A stretch of 64,000 bases of DNA from contig NZ_JXYE01000001.1 in the NCBI RefSeq assembly GCF_000967725.1, forward strand, positions 124,001 to 188,000, in the 5' to 3' direction. This DNA is from Loktanella sp. S4079 (GTDB lineage: Bacteria; Pseudomonadota; Alphaproteobacteria; Rhodobacterales; Rhodobacteraceae). Positions within the stretch are counted from its first letter, which is position 1; each line of letters opens with the position of its first letter. A program made the translations under genes and the position numbers. Shown in pieces: positions 8,973 to 19,100 of this stretch. The notes beneath the pieces were generated by a model. It was not told the origin of the DNA. It did not search any database and worked only from the letters and a program-made list of their open reading frames with translations.

Positions 8973-9475
8973 TCCGTTACATCCTTCATCGCCTCATAAT
9001 GGTGCCGCGCTTGGTCATCCATCATGGCCTCCAACACTTGCCGAAATCCCGCAACGGCAGCGGGCCCAGCAGCACGATAAGCCGCCCGCATCCGGTCACG
9101 TTGCGCGTCTGACAATGCTCTTTCCAATACCGCTCCTTCGGTTGTCAGATGCAAATGCCGCTCACGCTTGTCCCTTTTGCCGACAGTGCTCGCTACCAAA
9201 CCGTCTTCGATCAATGTGCGCAACACACGATTCAGAGATTGTTTTGTAACACCAAGAATTGACAACAAGTTATTTACGGTCGTTCCCGGATTGCGATGGA
9301 TAAAATGAATCGCGCGGTGATGTGCACGCCCATAAGACTTTTCTTCGAGAATGCGGTCCGGATCCGCCGTAAAGCCACGATAAGCAAAGAACATCGCTTC
9401 GATCCCTTTGCGCAACTGTTCATCCGTCAGGAAAAGTAAGCTTTGCCCCGTTTGTGGCTGCGGTCCGTCACTCAT
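8969..9475 (-). CDS. petP: MarR-family transcriptional regulator, PetP-like
   Basis: A 168-residue winged-helix protein. The DNA-binding part spans about 50-125: TTVNNLLSILGVTKQSLNRVL is the helix-turn-helix and LVASTVGKRDKRERHLHLT the basic wing. Outer helices provide the dimer interface. It overlaps petR by 4 bases and is divergent from ilvE. In Rhodobacter capsulatus petP precedes petR; here the pair sits beside ilvE and the isoprenoid operon, and no petABC genes are in the window. Confidence 0.78.
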   Translation of the reverse strand: MSDGPQPQTGQSLLFLTDEQLRKGIEAMFFAYRGFTADPDRILEEKSYGRAHHRAIHFIHRNPGTTVNNLLSILGVTKQSLNRVLRTLIEDGLVASTVGKRDKRERHLHLTTEGAVLERALSDAQRDRMRAAYRAAGPAAVAGFRQVLEAMMDDQARHHYEAMKDVTE

Positions 9476-9517
9476 GCACGTCCTCCTTATCGCTGCTTTG
9501 ACAATACGTCAGCTTTG

Positions 9518-9546
9518 TTGACATTCCAAGAATCAACTGCTAGCGA
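9518..9546 (+). promoter_or_regulatory. Candidate sigma-70 promoter for ilvE
   Basis: TTGACA at 9518-9523 and TAGCGA at 9541-9546 are separated by 17 bases and point toward ilvE. The -35 box is perfect, the -10 box weak. GTCA/TGAC half sites around it (from 9508 to 9522) could be a MarR-type operator, giving petP autoregulation across the divergent region. Confidence 0.4.
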
Positions 9547-9622
9547 ACCTCACAAAATACGAAATATTATGTCCAAAACGGACCTAATGTCGTAACAAAT
9601 GCAAATTCCCACGGAGGCGATG

Positions 9623-10492
9623 ATGGCTGGTGCATATGATGACCGCGATGGTAAAATCTGGATGGACGGCCAGTTGGTCGAGTGGCGCGACGCGAATGTT
9701 CACATCCTGACCCACGCTATGCACTATGCATCCTCTGTGTTCGAAGGTGAACGTTGCTACAACGGCAAAATCTTTAAATCTGTTGAGCACTCAGAGCGGC
9801 TACTGAAATCCGGTGAACTGCTCGATATGCCAATCCCCTACACCGTCGAAGAAATCGAAAAAGCCAAATACGACGTCCTGCGCGCGAACGGCTGGGACGA
9901 TGCCTATGTACGTGTGATTGCCTACCGTGGTGCCGGCGAAGATATGGGTGTTGCATCAAACAAGAACCCCGTCCGCATGGCAGTCGCGGCTTGGGAATGG
10001 GGTGCCTACTACGGTGACGCAAAAATGAAAGGCGCAAAACTGGACATTGCCCAGTGGAAACGCCCGTCCCCCGAGACCATCCCAACCGCCGCCAAGGCCG
10101 CTGGTCTATATATGATCTGCACAATGTCCAAACACGCAGCCGAGGCCAAAGGATGCTCGGACGCGCTGTTCATGGATTATCGCGGCTATGTTGCCGAAGC
10201 GACTGGCGCGAATATCTTCTTCGTTAAAGATGGCGAAGTGCATACCCCCGATCCAGACGCGATCCTGAACGGGATTACGCGCCAGACCGTTATCGAAATG
10301 CTCGAAGCCAAGGGGATCAAGGTCAACGTCCGCCGCATTCTGCCCGAAGAACTCGAAGGGTTTGAACAGTGCTGGCTGACCGGTACAGCCGCCGAAGTTA
10401 CCCCCGTGGGTCAGATCGGCGACTACACCTTTGAAGTCGGCGCGTTGACACGTGAAATCGCTGAAGATTACGAGAAACTCGTCCGCGCGTAA
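9623..10492 (+). CDS. ilvE: Branched-chain amino acid aminotransferase
   Basis: A 289-residue fold-type IV PLP enzyme that exchanges amino groups between leucine, isoleucine or valine and 2-oxoglutarate. Family landmarks are AMHYASSVFEGERCYNGKIF near residue 33, RVIAYRGAGEDMGV, the substrate-loop part EATGANIFFVKDGEVHTP and ILNGITRQTVIEML. The lysine for PLP lies in the middle region around KRPSPETIPTAAKA. The start at 9623 is chosen because GGAGG (9613-9617) is well spaced and MAGAYDDRDGKIWMDG is the usual N-terminus; ATG 9620 is possible too. It is a single gene divergent from petP. Confidence 0.93.
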   Translation: MAGAYDDRDGKIWMDGQLVEWRDANVHILTHAMHYASSVFEGERCYNGKIFKSVEHSERLLKSGELLDMPIPYTVEEIEKAKYDVLRANGWDDAYVRVIAYRGAGEDMGVASNKNPVRMAVAAWEWGAYYGDAKMKGAKLDIAQWKRPSPETIPTAAKAAGLYMICTMSKHAAEAKGCSDALFMDYRGYVAEATGANIFFVKDGEVHTPDPDAILNGITRQTVIEMLEAKGIKVNVRRILPEELEGFEQCWLTGTAAEVTPVGQIGDYTFEVGALTREIAEDYEKLVRA

Positions 10493-10505
10493 GATATCAA
10501 ACTCC

Positions 10506-10682
10506 CTAGTGCGAACGCATCATCATCCGATAGGCATTTAGCCGACGGTCGTCGATGCGTTTGCGCTGACGCCTTTGCAGCGTCACGCTCTGCCGCTTGG
10601 GCAGCGAAGTCCGCACCACGGTCATAAGCCGCCCCAGCGCCGCCTGTCCCTGAGTGTGAGACCGATCCAAAATGTGTTTCAT
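10506..10682 (-). CDS. Small basic protein of unknown function, 58 residues
   Basis: Not recognised. The protein MKHILDRSHTQGQAALGRLM and onward is strongly basic with many Arg residues (LQRRQRKRIDDRRLNAYRMM) and no membrane segment or signal peptide. Coding is supported by a very strong ribosome binding site: GGGGAGG lies 9 bases before the ATG at 10682. The stop is 13 bases from the convergent ilvE stop. An RNA-binding or regulatory role would fit the charge, but nothing proves it. Confidence 0.6.
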   Translation of the reverse strand: MKHILDRSHTQGQAALGRLMTVVRTSLPKRQSVTLQRRQRKRIDDRRLNAYRMMMRSH

Positions 10683-10728
10683 TTTCTTTTCCTCCCCAAT
10701 TGGAAAATCATTATAGCACAAATTACAA

Positions 10729-10745
10729 CACACGTAATGCGTGTG
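10729..10745. repeat. Inverted repeat CACACG-N5-CGTGTG
   Basis: A perfect 6-base inverted repeat with a 5-base spacer lies 46 bases upstream of the small basic-protein gene, in an AT-rich divergent region (10683-10866). It may be an operator or a short hairpin; there is no further support. Confidence 0.3.
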
Positions 10746-10866
10746 ATAGCCTCGTGTAATTTATGCAATAATTATAATTAAATGTCGTTTTGGAACAAAT
10801 TTATGCCAATTTTCGCATTATAAACACCGTGTACATGTTCACTGAGTCGCCGAGATACGAGTAAGA

Positions 10867-11466
10867 ATGCCGCCGTCACAACGCCACAGCTCTGCCCCCG
10901 AGGCAGAAATCGCCATTCGCGAAATCTTGAAGAGATCACCGCAAGACCTGTGGCTTGATACCGTCCGGCGTGCAAAATATGCGTCGCATAACACCCTGAT
11001 ATCGTGGATGCTTGATCAACCAGAGTGTGACTTCGCAATTGCAGTACACGCCTTGTATCGCAGCAATCCTGCCCATCACCTTGATGATCCGAAACCTCTG
11101 CCGCTGCATCCAACAGAGGACGAGATTTTTGCTCGTGTCTTGGTCAACTGGGATACCGGGTCGTATCGCAACCATCGGCTCAAGGTCGAAGAGCAGGACG
11201 CTCCGCTAAGGCAAATATCGCGATTGAATCAAAAGGTGCTCGCGCGTCCACGCGGTTCAATTCCATTTCAAATTCCGCAACGATTTCTGGAACCTATTGG
11301 CGGCAGCCCTCTCAAAATTCCTGCCCATCTGTCACCCGATCACGCTCGTAGCATTTGGGAAAAATACATGGCAGCAGGGCTGAATGTGCCCGCAAACGCA
11401 CCCGGCTTTCCCCGCAAATTTGCTGCTCTCCGCCGTGCCATTCAAAGAGGGCTCAAACGCGCATAG
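10867..11466 (+). CDS. Hypothetical protein, 199 residues
   Basis: Not firmly recognised. The N-terminal half contains helices with NTLISWMLDQPECDFAIAVH and ALYRSNPAHHLDDP, weakly reminiscent of the DUF4274-type pattern of helix repeats (short helix, aspartate, alanine-rich helix); this is only an impression. The C-terminal third is proline-rich (IPFQIPQRFLEPIGG) and ends in a basic helix AALRRAIQRGLKRA. No signal peptide or membrane helix. It is a single gene with an AT-rich upstream region and lies 3 bases from the convergent EamA permease stop. Composition looks like that of neighbouring coding genes. Confidence 0.6.
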   Translation: MPPSQRHSSAPEAEIAIREILKRSPQDLWLDTVRRAKYASHNTLISWMLDQPECDFAIAVHALYRSNPAHHLDDPKPLPLHPTEDEIFARVLVNWDTGSYRNHRLKVEEQDAPLRQISRLNQKVLARPRGSIPFQIPQRFLEPIGGSPLKIPAHLSPDHARSIWEKYMAAGLNVPANAPGFPRKFAALRRAIQRGLKRA

Positions 11467-11469
11467 CGA

Positions 11470-12390
11470 TCATGATCCCAGATTACCGGTGGCCTTGCGC
11501 TGCTGCGCCCGCTTAAGCCCAAGCTGACGTTCACGCCAAATGATCAAGACGCCTGCAGCAATCACAACTGCGGCGCCCAAAAGCATTGTCGCAGTTGGCA
11601 CTTCGTCAAAGACAAAATACCCGATGCCAAGCGCCAAGAGCATCGAACTATAGTCAAAGGGCGCGACAAGCGATGCATCGGCAAAGCGATAGCTTGATGT
11701 TAAGAAAATCTGCCCCATCCCGCCAAACAAGCCGGAACAGATGAGCATCGCCGCGACAGACGGGGCGGGGATCACCCAGCCCCAAGGGATCGTTAATAGC
11801 GCCATAAAGGACGATGTGATGGTGAACCAAAACACGATAGCCGCTGTGCCTTCGGTACTCACCAGCTTGCGCACAAAGACCTGTGCAAGCGCAGCCATCA
11901 CCGCCCCCATCAAAACGACGACAGCCCCCAAGGTTTCGGCCGTACCTAGCGTTGCTCCGATGGACAGACGCGGCGACAAAACAATCAAAACACCGATCAT
12001 CCCAAGCGCGACAGCAGATAACCGAAAGACACCGACCTGCTCGTTCAGGAACATCGCCGCGAAAATGACCACAAGAAGTGGCGCGGCGTAGCCGATGGCC
12101 GTAACTTCGGGCAATGGCAGCAATCCTAGCCCGGTGAATCCTAGACCCATCGCCGCAGTGCCAACCAACCCCCGCCAGAAATGCCCCATCGGGTTTATGG
12201 TTTTCCAGCCATTGCGAAGTTCTCCTCGGATGGCGAGCCAACCAAAGATAATCGGCAATGCAAAGAACGACCGAAAGAACACCGCTTCGCCGGGCGGCAC
12301 GTCATCAGATGCGGCTTTGATCAGGCTCGACATCGCGATGAACATGCAAACGGACATCACCTTGAGAAGGATTCCGCGTAGTGGCTGCAT
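11470..12390 (-). CDS. EamA-family DMT permease
   Basis: A 306-residue membrane protein with ten predicted hydrophobic segments arranged as two EamA repeats, the classical drug/metabolite transporter layout. Segments such as FRSFFALPIIFGWLAIRG, AIGYAAPLLVVIFAAMFLNE and FVFDEVPTATMLLGAAVVIA match family positions. The acidic residue after helix 4 (FLNEQVGVFRL) and before helix 10 is typical. Substrate is unknown; metabolite export is the usual guess. ATG 12390 is chosen over 12414 since AGGAG lies 6 bases before it. It is divergent from the desaturase gene. Confidence 0.8.
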   Translation of the reverse strand: MQPLRGILLKVMSVCMFIAMSSLIKAASDDVPPGEAVFFRSFFALPIIFGWLAIRGELRNGWKTINPMGHFWRGLVGTAAMGLGFTGLGLLPLPEVTAIGYAAPLLVVIFAAMFLNEQVGVFRLSAVALGMIGVLIVLSPRLSIGATLGTAETLGAVVVLMGAVMAALAQVFVRKLVSTEGTAAIVFWFTITSSFMALLTIPWGWVIPAPSVAAMLICSGLFGGMGQIFLTSSYRFADASLVAPFDYSSMLLALGIGYFVFDEVPTATMLLGAAVVIAAGVLIIWRERQLGLKRAQQRKATGNLGS

Positions 12391-12503
12391 GATTGTCTCC
12401 TTTTGGGCATGCATGGTCTCACGGACAACACAATGAAGCCTTTATTGCTTGCTACCGGTCAGCGTTAAGGTATCCGTTACCCACTCACAATAAGAAGCAC
12501 CGC

Positions 12504-13529
12504 ATGCCCAAAGACAATACCCCCCCGACAACAACAAGCCCAAGAGATTGGGTAAGAATCCTAGCTAGTTACCGTGAACCAAGCAATCTACGCAGCAGCT
12601 TTGAACTTGGGATCAGTTTCGTTCCCTTCGTTGCACTGTGGGTCTTGGCTTGCTGGGTTGCAAATTACAGCTATTTCGGTGCGTTTTTGATCTCGGCACT
12701 GAACGGTGGTTTCCTGCTGCGTCTGTTCTGCATTCAGCATGATTGCGGCCACGGATCATTCTACGGCAACCGCACCGTCAGCGACTGGGTTGGCCGCGTG
12801 CTTGGTGTTGTGACGCTCACGCCATATGACGTTTGGCGGCGCACCCATTCGATTCACCACAGCCATGCTGGCGACCTTGATCATCGCGGCATTGGCGACG
12901 TCATGACCCTGACCGTCGAAGAATACCACCAGCGCACGCCTTTCGGCCGTTTCCTCTACCGCGCGTACCGTCATCCGCTGGTGATGTTTGGTCTTGGGCC
13001 GACTTATCTGTTCATTCTGCAAAACCGATTGCCACTAGGCCTTATGAACCAAGGCAAAAAATATTGGATCAGCGCGATGGGCACCAATGCAGCCATTGTA
13101 GCGATCCTTGGTACGATTGTGTATTTTGGCGGCTTCCAAGCGCTTTTCTTGGTGTTCCTGCCCAGCACTTTGATCGCGGCATCCATCGGCGTTTGGCTGT
13201 TCTATGTGCAGCACCAATTTGAAACCACACATTGGGAGCAAGCCCCGAACTGGCAGCTTCACGAGGCGGCCCTGCACGGCAGTTCGCACTATGACCTGCC
13301 ACCAATTCTACGTTGGTTCACGGCGAACATCGGTATTCACCACGTGCATCACCTGTACAGCCGCATTCCGTTCTATCGCCTGTCCGAGGTACTGCGCGAT
13401 CACAAAGAGCTGGTTGAATGCAGCCGCCTGACGCTGGTTCAGAGCATCAAATGCGCCAGTCTGGATCTATGGGATGAGAAAAGCCGCCGCTTGGTTTCAT
13501 TCGCTGCGGCGCGGCGCCTCGCTGCTTAG
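12504..13529 (+). CDS. Membrane fatty acid desaturase
   Basis: A 341-residue di-iron membrane desaturase. The three histidine boxes are HDCGHGSF (79-86), [13 protein letters not shown] (115-127) and [13 protein letters not shown] near residue 285. Four hydrophobic segments lie before and between the boxes. This is the acyl-lipid desaturase (omega-6/DesA-like) family, introducing double bonds in membrane fatty acids, useful in cold adaptation; regiospecificity cannot be read here. ATG 12504 is preferred, since the longer frame from 12393 enters the divergent gene's promoter and adds 37 unconserved residues. The 3' end overlaps the convergent queG by 33 bases. Confidence 0.85.
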   Translation: MPKDNTPPTTTSPRDWVRILASYREPSNLRSSFELGISFVPFVALWVLACWVANYSYFGAFLISALNGGFLLRLFCIQHDCGHGSFYGNRTVSDWVGRVLGVVTLTPYDVWRRTHSIHHSHAGDLDHRGIGDVMTLTVEEYHQRTPFGRFLYRAYRHPLVMFGLGPTYLFILQNRLPLGLMNQGKKYWISAMGTNAAIVAILGTIVYFGGFQALFLVFLPSTLIAASIGVWLFYVQHQFETTHWEQAPNWQLHEAALHGSSHYDLPPILRWFTANIGIHHVHHLYSRIPFYRLSEVLRDHKELVECSRLTLVQSIKCASLDLWDEKSRRLVSFAAARRLAA

Positions 13530-14543
13530 TTGGTTCAGTGCCCACCGTGCCGCATCAGCAACGGTGGGATCATCATCATCAACCAATCGGGCGACTGCAC
13601 CAATCAGGTTCTGGTCGCCCGAATTCCCAATGGCATAGGCCACATTGCGAACAAATCTGTCGCGTCCGATGCGTTTAATCGGCGACCCCGAGAAACGTGC
13701 GCGAAAACTGGTATCGTCTAACGCAGCAAGTTCACCGAGCGGGGGCGCCACCAAATCGGCACGCGCGGCGTATTTTGCATCCCGCCCTTCTTTGGCGAAT
13801 TTGTTCCACGGACAAACCCCCAAGCAATCGTCGCAACCGTATATCCGGTTACCCAGCATCCCGCGCAGCACGGGATCAACAGGCCCCTTATGCTCGATTG
13901 TGAGGTAGGAAATGCAACGACGCGCATCGAGTTGGTAAGGCGCAGGAAAAGCCGACGTCGGGCAAACATCCAAACAGGCTGTACAGCTCCCGCAATGACT
14001 GACCTCAGGCGTGTCGGGCTCTAGCTCAAGTGTCGTGAAAATCGCCCCGAGAAAGAACCAAGACCCAAGATCACGCCCAAGAACATTGGTGTGCTTTCCC
14101 TGCCAGCCGAGCCCGGCCGCCTGAGCTAGCGGTTTTTCCATCACGGGTGCAGTATCAACGAAAACTTTGATCTCAGTTCCCGGCGATTGTTCAATTAACC
14201 AGCGTCCAACCCGCTTGAGCCGTTTCTTTACCACGTCGTGATAATCGCGGCCTTGTGCGTAGACACTAATCGCTGCCTTATCCGGGTATTGCAGGACCTC
14301 GAGAGGATCGTGTTCCGGCGTATAGGGTTCCGCCAGCATGATAACTGACTTGGCCTCTGGCCATAGCGCGGCAGGATTGCCCCGCCAGTGCATCCGATCC
14401 GCCATCCACGCCATCTGCCCATGCATCCCCGCCTCGACAAAGGCCGCGAGCCGCTCTGCAATCTCTGGCACTGCGTCGGGGCGGCAGATACCAACTTTGG
14501 CGAACCCCGCCTCTTGGGCATATGATATCAGACGATCCTTCAC
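13497..14543 (-). CDS. queG: Epoxyqueuosine reductase
   Basis: A 348-residue cobalamin and Fe-S enzyme that reduces epoxyqueuosine to queuosine in tRNA wobble position 34. Two ferredoxin-type cysteine sets are present: [16 protein letters not shown] and [13 protein letters not shown], plus the [20 protein letters not shown] segment typical of the family. The C-terminus ([17 protein letters not shown]) is a HEAT-like repeat. The start is GTG at 14543. It follows the GST gene by 27 bases on the same strand. The end overlaps the convergent desaturase gene. Confidence 0.95.
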   Translation of the reverse strand: MKDRLISYAQEAGFAKVGICRPDAVPEIAERLAAFVEAGMHGQMAWMADRMHWRGNPAALWPEAKSVIMLAEPYTPEHDPLEVLQYPDKAAISVYAQGRDYHDVVKKRLKRVGRWLIEQSPGTEIKVFVDTAPVMEKPLAQAAGLGWQGKHTNVLGRDLGSWFFLGAIFTTLELEPDTPEVSHCGSCTACLDVCPTSAFPAPYQLDARRCISYLTIEHKGPVDPVLRGMLGNRIYGCDDCLGVCPWNKFAKEGRDAKYAARADLVAPPLGELAALDDTSFRARFSGSPIKRIGRDRFVRNVAYAIGNSGDQNLIGAVARLVDDDDPTVADAARWALNQLSSEAPRRSE

Positions 14544-14570
14544 CGGGCTTCCGCCAAACCAGAGCGGGGC

Positions 14571-15236
14571 TTAGAAATCCAAGTCTGCATAATGCGCTGC
14601 CGGCTGAAAACCGGGAACCTCATCCGCCAAAAGAGACCGAAACGCCGGCCGAGACTTGATCTTGGCGTACCAATCCTTGACCACCTCATGACGGTTCCAA
14701 TCAACGTCGCTCGTGTAATCCAGACAGGACAAATGCGCAGCAGCCGAAAAATCAGCGAGCGTCATTTCGTTCCCAGCAAGCCAGCGACGATCCTCTAGCA
14801 GATAGGCCATGTAATCCAGGTGGTATTTGATCGCCCGCGCCCCCGATTTAACATTGGCGCTATCGGGGTAGCCCGTTCCCATGACCTTGCGATAGACGCG
14901 CTCACCGATCAGTTTGGTTGTAACTTCGTGATAGAATTTATCGTCAAACCAACCGACCAAGCGGCGGGCCTCGTAGCGGGTCTCTGGTTCGCGCGGCAGG
15001 AGCGCTGGGGTTGGATACATCTCTTCGAGATATTCTGCGATGGCGTTACTATCAGCCATCATGCGGCCATTCATTTTCAGAATAGGAATCTTTCCGGCTG
15101 GGTTCCGGCGCAGAAACTCTGCGTCTTGCTCCCAGTAGCGCTCTTCGACCAGTCCGACTTCGATTTTCTTTTCGGCAAGGCACAGGCGTACTTTGCGTGA
15201 AAATGGTGACAACGGATAATGATACAGGGTGTTCAT
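14571..15236 (-). CDS. Glutathione S-transferase family protein
   Basis: A 221-residue cytosolic GST-fold protein. The thioredoxin-like domain (1-80) begins NTLYHYPLSPFSRKVRLCLA, with the catalytic-site Ser/Pro-Phe-Ser region, then the cis-proline loop KIPILKMNGRMMADSNAIAE. The all-helical domain has GNEMTLADFSAAAHLSCLDY with the conserved N-capping aspartate. Substrate unknown. It lies upstream of queG, probably in the same transcript, an arrangement seen in related bacteria. Confidence 0.88.
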   Translation of the reverse strand: MNTLYHYPLSPFSRKVRLCLAEKKIEVGLVEERYWEQDAEFLRRNPAGKIPILKMNGRMMADSNAIAEYLEEMYPTPALLPREPETRYEARRLVGWFDDKFYHEVTTKLIGERVYRKVMGTGYPDSANVKSGARAIKYHLDYMAYLLEDRRWLAGNEMTLADFSAAAHLSCLDYTSDVDWNRHEVVKDWYAKIKSRPAFRSLLADEVPGFQPAAHYADLDF

Positions 15237-15300
15237 GACGGACTCACAAATCGGTTTTACCCTTCAATGCAGCAAGGGGCCGTCCGGATCAATGGTTGGA

Positions 15301-16062
15301 TCAGTTTTCGAAACAATCCGCGCGACCGTCCGCCTTAATTGTCTGGGCACCGCTGATAATCGCCGCTGCACGATCACGCGTGTACGGGCTAGGCCGCGAC
15401 GCAGAGCGATTCTTGGGCGACGGTAGGATCGCAGCCAAACGCGCCGCCTGTGTAGCGTTCAGATCGGCAGCATCTACACCGAAATAGTGACGTGCAGCGG
15501 CTTGCACGCCAAATACACCTTCATCGAATTCTGCAATATTCAGGTATAGCTCCAAGATGCGCCGCTTGCTCCAAACCGCCTCTGAGAGCGGCGTCCATAG
15601 TGCCTCAATCGCTTTGCGCAACCAGCTGCGCCCGTGCCACAAATAGGCGTTCTTGATCACCTGCTGAGAAATCGTCGACGCACCGCCGCGCCCCCGATCC
15701 ATAGCCGAACGAATGGCATTTACGTCCAATCCCCAATGCAAACAGAAATTCGCGTCTTCGGCGGCGACTGCAGCGCGCGCCATAACAGGTGCGATTTCCT
15801 CTATCGGGGTCCAGTCGTATGACACCGCCCCCAAACGACTACGCTCCGAAAACATATAAGGCGTCGTAGGCGGCGGAACAACCGCGTAGATCAGAGTCGC
15901 CAGTAACACGATACCCAGCAAACCAAAGCACACCCCCCAAATCAGACGGCGCAGGCCTGTCACCGCCCGCTCAACCAAGCTGGGGGCTTTCCGGCCCTTG
16001 CCCCGTTTCTTGGGCGCGGGTTTTTTCTTGGGGTTCTTTTTACGCTCTGCCATCGCATCCAT
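15301..16062 (-). CDS. mtgA: Monofunctional peptidoglycan glycosyltransferase
   Basis: A 253-residue GT51 enzyme that polymerises lipid II into glycan strands in the periplasm. A basic cytoplasmic tail (KKNPKKKPAPKKRGKGRKAP) precedes one membrane helix at about 40-62. The family motifs are EDANFCLHWGLD with the catalytic Glu, GGASTISQQVIKNAYLW, RRILELYLNIAEFDEGVFG and TQAARLAAILPSPKN. Two ATGs (16062, 16053) are possible. No penicillin-binding domain is present, which distinguishes it from class A PBPs. Length is normal. Confidence 0.94.
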   Translation of the reverse strand: MDAMAERKKNPKKKPAPKKRGKGRKAPSLVERAVTGLRRLIWGVCFGLLGIVLLATLIYAVVPPPTTPYMFSERSRLGAVSYDWTPIEEIAPVMARAAVAAEDANFCLHWGLDVNAIRSAMDRGRGGASTISQQVIKNAYLWHGRSWLRKAIEALWTPLSEAVWSKRRILELYLNIAEFDEGVFGVQAAARHYFGVDAADLNATQAARLAAILPSPKNRSASRPSPYTRDRAAAIISGAQTIKADGRADCFEN

Positions 16063-16097
16063 AAGCCATGCAAGGGTTGTGCGGTCAAGAAGCAGTT

Positions 16098-16127
16098 CGC
16101 CCCCGCAGATGTTTCACTGCGGGGGCG
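16098..16127. terminator. Strong hairpin just after gltB
   Basis: A perfect 11-base-pair stem CGCCCCCGCAG / CTGCGGGGGCG with an 8-base loop lies 6 bases beyond the gltB stop. Its position says gltB terminator, but the T-rich tail (TTGTTTTTATT) lies on the plus-strand side, not on the gltB-sense side. It may stabilise the gltB mRNA end, stop antisense transcription from the right-reading strand, or work in both directions. Confidence 0.6.
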
Positions 16128-16133
16128 TTGTTT

Positions 16134-19100
16134 TTATTCAGCAGGGATCGCCGCATCTTCGATGCTAAGCGGGTGCTTGAGATGCACCAGCATCTCTTTC
16201 GGGCACACTTGGACAAAGTTGCCTTTTTCCAGTTCCCAGTGCTGCAAAATTTCAGCAGCTTTGCGACTACCTGTTTCTTTGGCGTGCCGCTCAATCAGGC
16301 CTTTGAGCTGATCAAGCCAGTGATCAACCGTTACAGGGTTCGTCACGAGCGTCTCCATGTTCATCAGATCAGCAGCTTCGCCTTTTGGATCATAGAGATA
16401 GGCCATACCACCCGTCATACCCGCACCAAAGTTGGCACCGATTGACCCTAGGATCACAGCAACACCACCGGTCATATATTCACAGCCGTTTGTTCCACAG
16501 CCTTCGATCACGACAGTTGCGCCAGAGTTACGCACCGCGAAACGCTCTCCTGCGCGGCCAGCCGCAAACAGGTAACCGTCAGTCGCACCGTATAGAACAG
16601 TGTTCCCGATAATCGTGTTATCCGCGGCAACCAGCGGGCTTACCATTGGTGGACGCACCACAATCGTGCCGCCTGACAGGCCCTTACCAACATAGTCGTT
16701 GGCGTCGCCTGACACCTCAAGCTTAAGGCCCGGCGCAGCAAAGGCACCCAGAGACTGCCCTGCAGAACCACGCAGTTTGACCGTCAGGTGATCGTCTTGC
16801 AGGTCGTTTCGCATGCCAAAGTTTTGGACGATATGGCTGCTGGTGCGTGTGCCGATGGTCCGTAGCGTGTTCTGCACGGCATAGTCCAACTGCATTTTCT
16901 CACCATCCTTCAAGAAGCGCGCGGCATCTTGAACGATTTGCGCGTCCAATGTGTCATCGACAACGTTGCGTGGGCGATCACGATCATAGCTGATCTTATC
17001 CGCACCATCGACCGAGATCAGAAGCGGGTTCAGATCCAGATCATCCAAATGCGCAGAACCACGGCTTACCTGTGTCAGCAGGTCGGCACGACCGATCACC
17101 TCGTCCAAAGAACGGGCGCCGATGCTGGCCAGAATTTCGCGCACTTCGGTGGCGTAGAATGTGATCAGATTAACGACCTTGTCTGCGTTGCCGGTGAACT
17201 TGGCGCGCAGCGCTTCGTCCTGTGTACAGACACCAACGGGGCAGGTGTTCGACTGACACTGACGTACCATGATACAGCCCATCGCGATCAGCGCAGCGGT
17301 GCCGATGCCGTATTCCTCGGCACCCATCATCGCGGCCATCACGATATCGCGGCCTGTGCGCAAACCACCATCGGTCCGCAGCGTGACGCGATCACGCAGG
17401 TTGTTCATCGCGAGAACCTGATGCGCCTCGGTCAGGCCCATTTCCCATGGCAGACCAGCGTATTTGATCGACGTTCCCGGAGAAGCACCCGTACCACCGT
17501 TATGACCAGAGATCAGAATGATGTCTGCTTTCGCTTTGGCAACACCAGCGGCAATCGTACCAACACCAGAGGCCGCAACGAGTTTCACCGTGACCTTACA
17601 GATCGGGTTGATCTGCTTAAGATCGTAGATCAGCTGCGCGAGGTCCTCGATCGAGTAGATATCGTGGTGCGGTGGCGGTGAAATCAGAGTCACACCCTTG
17701 GTCGAGTGGCGTAGCTTTGCAATCAGGTCAGTAACCTTCATGCCGGGCAACTGGCCGCCTTCGCCAGGCTTTGCACCTTGGGCAACTTTGATTTCCAGCT
17801 CTTCACAGTGCAGCAGATATTCTGCGGTTACACCGAAACGACCTGATGCGACCTGTTTAATTTTCGCAGATGCGTTGTCGCCATTTGGTTCTGGTGTGAA
17901 ATCATCCGGGCTCTCGCCACCTTCACCAGAGTCGGATTTCGCGCCAATACGGTTCATCGCAATCGAAAGCGTCCGGTGCGATTCCGGGCTAAGCGCACCC
18001 AATGACATCCCCGGCGTGACGAAACGCTTGCGGATGGCCGTGATGCTTTCGACCTCTTCAATCGGTACCGGCTTGCCCAATGGCTTCATCGCCAGCAGGT
18101 CACGCAGGTGAATTGGTGGGTTTGCCTGCATAGATTTGCTGTACTGCTGCCACATCGGATAGGATGCGTTGTTACAGGCAGCCTGCATCATGTGCATTGT
18201 CTGCGCTTCCCAAGCGTGTTTCTCGCCGGAACGACGCGCCTTGTAGAAACCACCAATCGGCAGCACGTCTTCGGGCTTTTTCCAGCCACGTGCGTGCACT
18301 TCCTCTAGCTTGGTCTGAATACCGCTGATCCCGATACCGGAAATCCGGCTTTGCATACCTGGGAAGAACTCGGCAACCATCGCACGGGACAGTCCGACGG
18401 CCTCAAAATTGAGACCACCGCGATAAGACGCCAGAACCGAAATCCCCATCTTTGCCATGATCTTGAGCAGACCAGCGTCGACAGCTTTGCGGTATCGCTG
18501 CACTGCTTCGGTCAAAGAAGTTTCCAACAGCCCCCGCTCGACACGGTTCGCAATGGAATCTTGCGCCAGATAGGCGTTCACAGTGGTTGCGCCACAGCCA
18601 ATCAACACGGCAAAGTAATGCGGATCGATACATTCAGCAGAACGCACATTGATCGAACAGAAGGTCCGCAACCCTTTGGAAGTCAGGCCAGAATGCACTG
18701 CTGACGTCGCCAAGATCATTGGCATCGGAATACGGTCTGCCGACTGATGCTGATCTGTCAGCACCAGATGGCCCGCGCCGGAACGCACAGCATCTTCGGC
18801 CTCATCACGGATACGCTGTAGCCCTTTGGACAACGAACCACGGCCCGCCTCGAACGTACAGTCGATAAACGCGACGTTGTCGCCAAAGTGACGGACCATT
18901 TCGTCGAACTCTGCGTTCGCGACAAATGGGCTGTCCAGAACCAGAATCTCCGTCTGCGATGAGTTCTCGTCCAGCACGTTCTTTAGGTTACCAAAGCGCG
19001 TCTTAAGAGACATCACACGTGTTTCGCGCAAACTGTCGATTGGTGGGTTGGTCACCTGGCTAAAGTTCTGACGGAAGAAGTGCGATAGCGGACGATAGTT

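Noticed and set aside
9571-9583. GTCC-N5-GGAC before ilvE as an operator, similar to bases at 23636
   Set aside because: Arms of only four bases and a weak resemblance between the two places; too little to call.
16929-17681. Plus-strand open frame, 250 codons, within gltB
   Set aside because: Shadow of gltB; no recognisable domain and no start signal.
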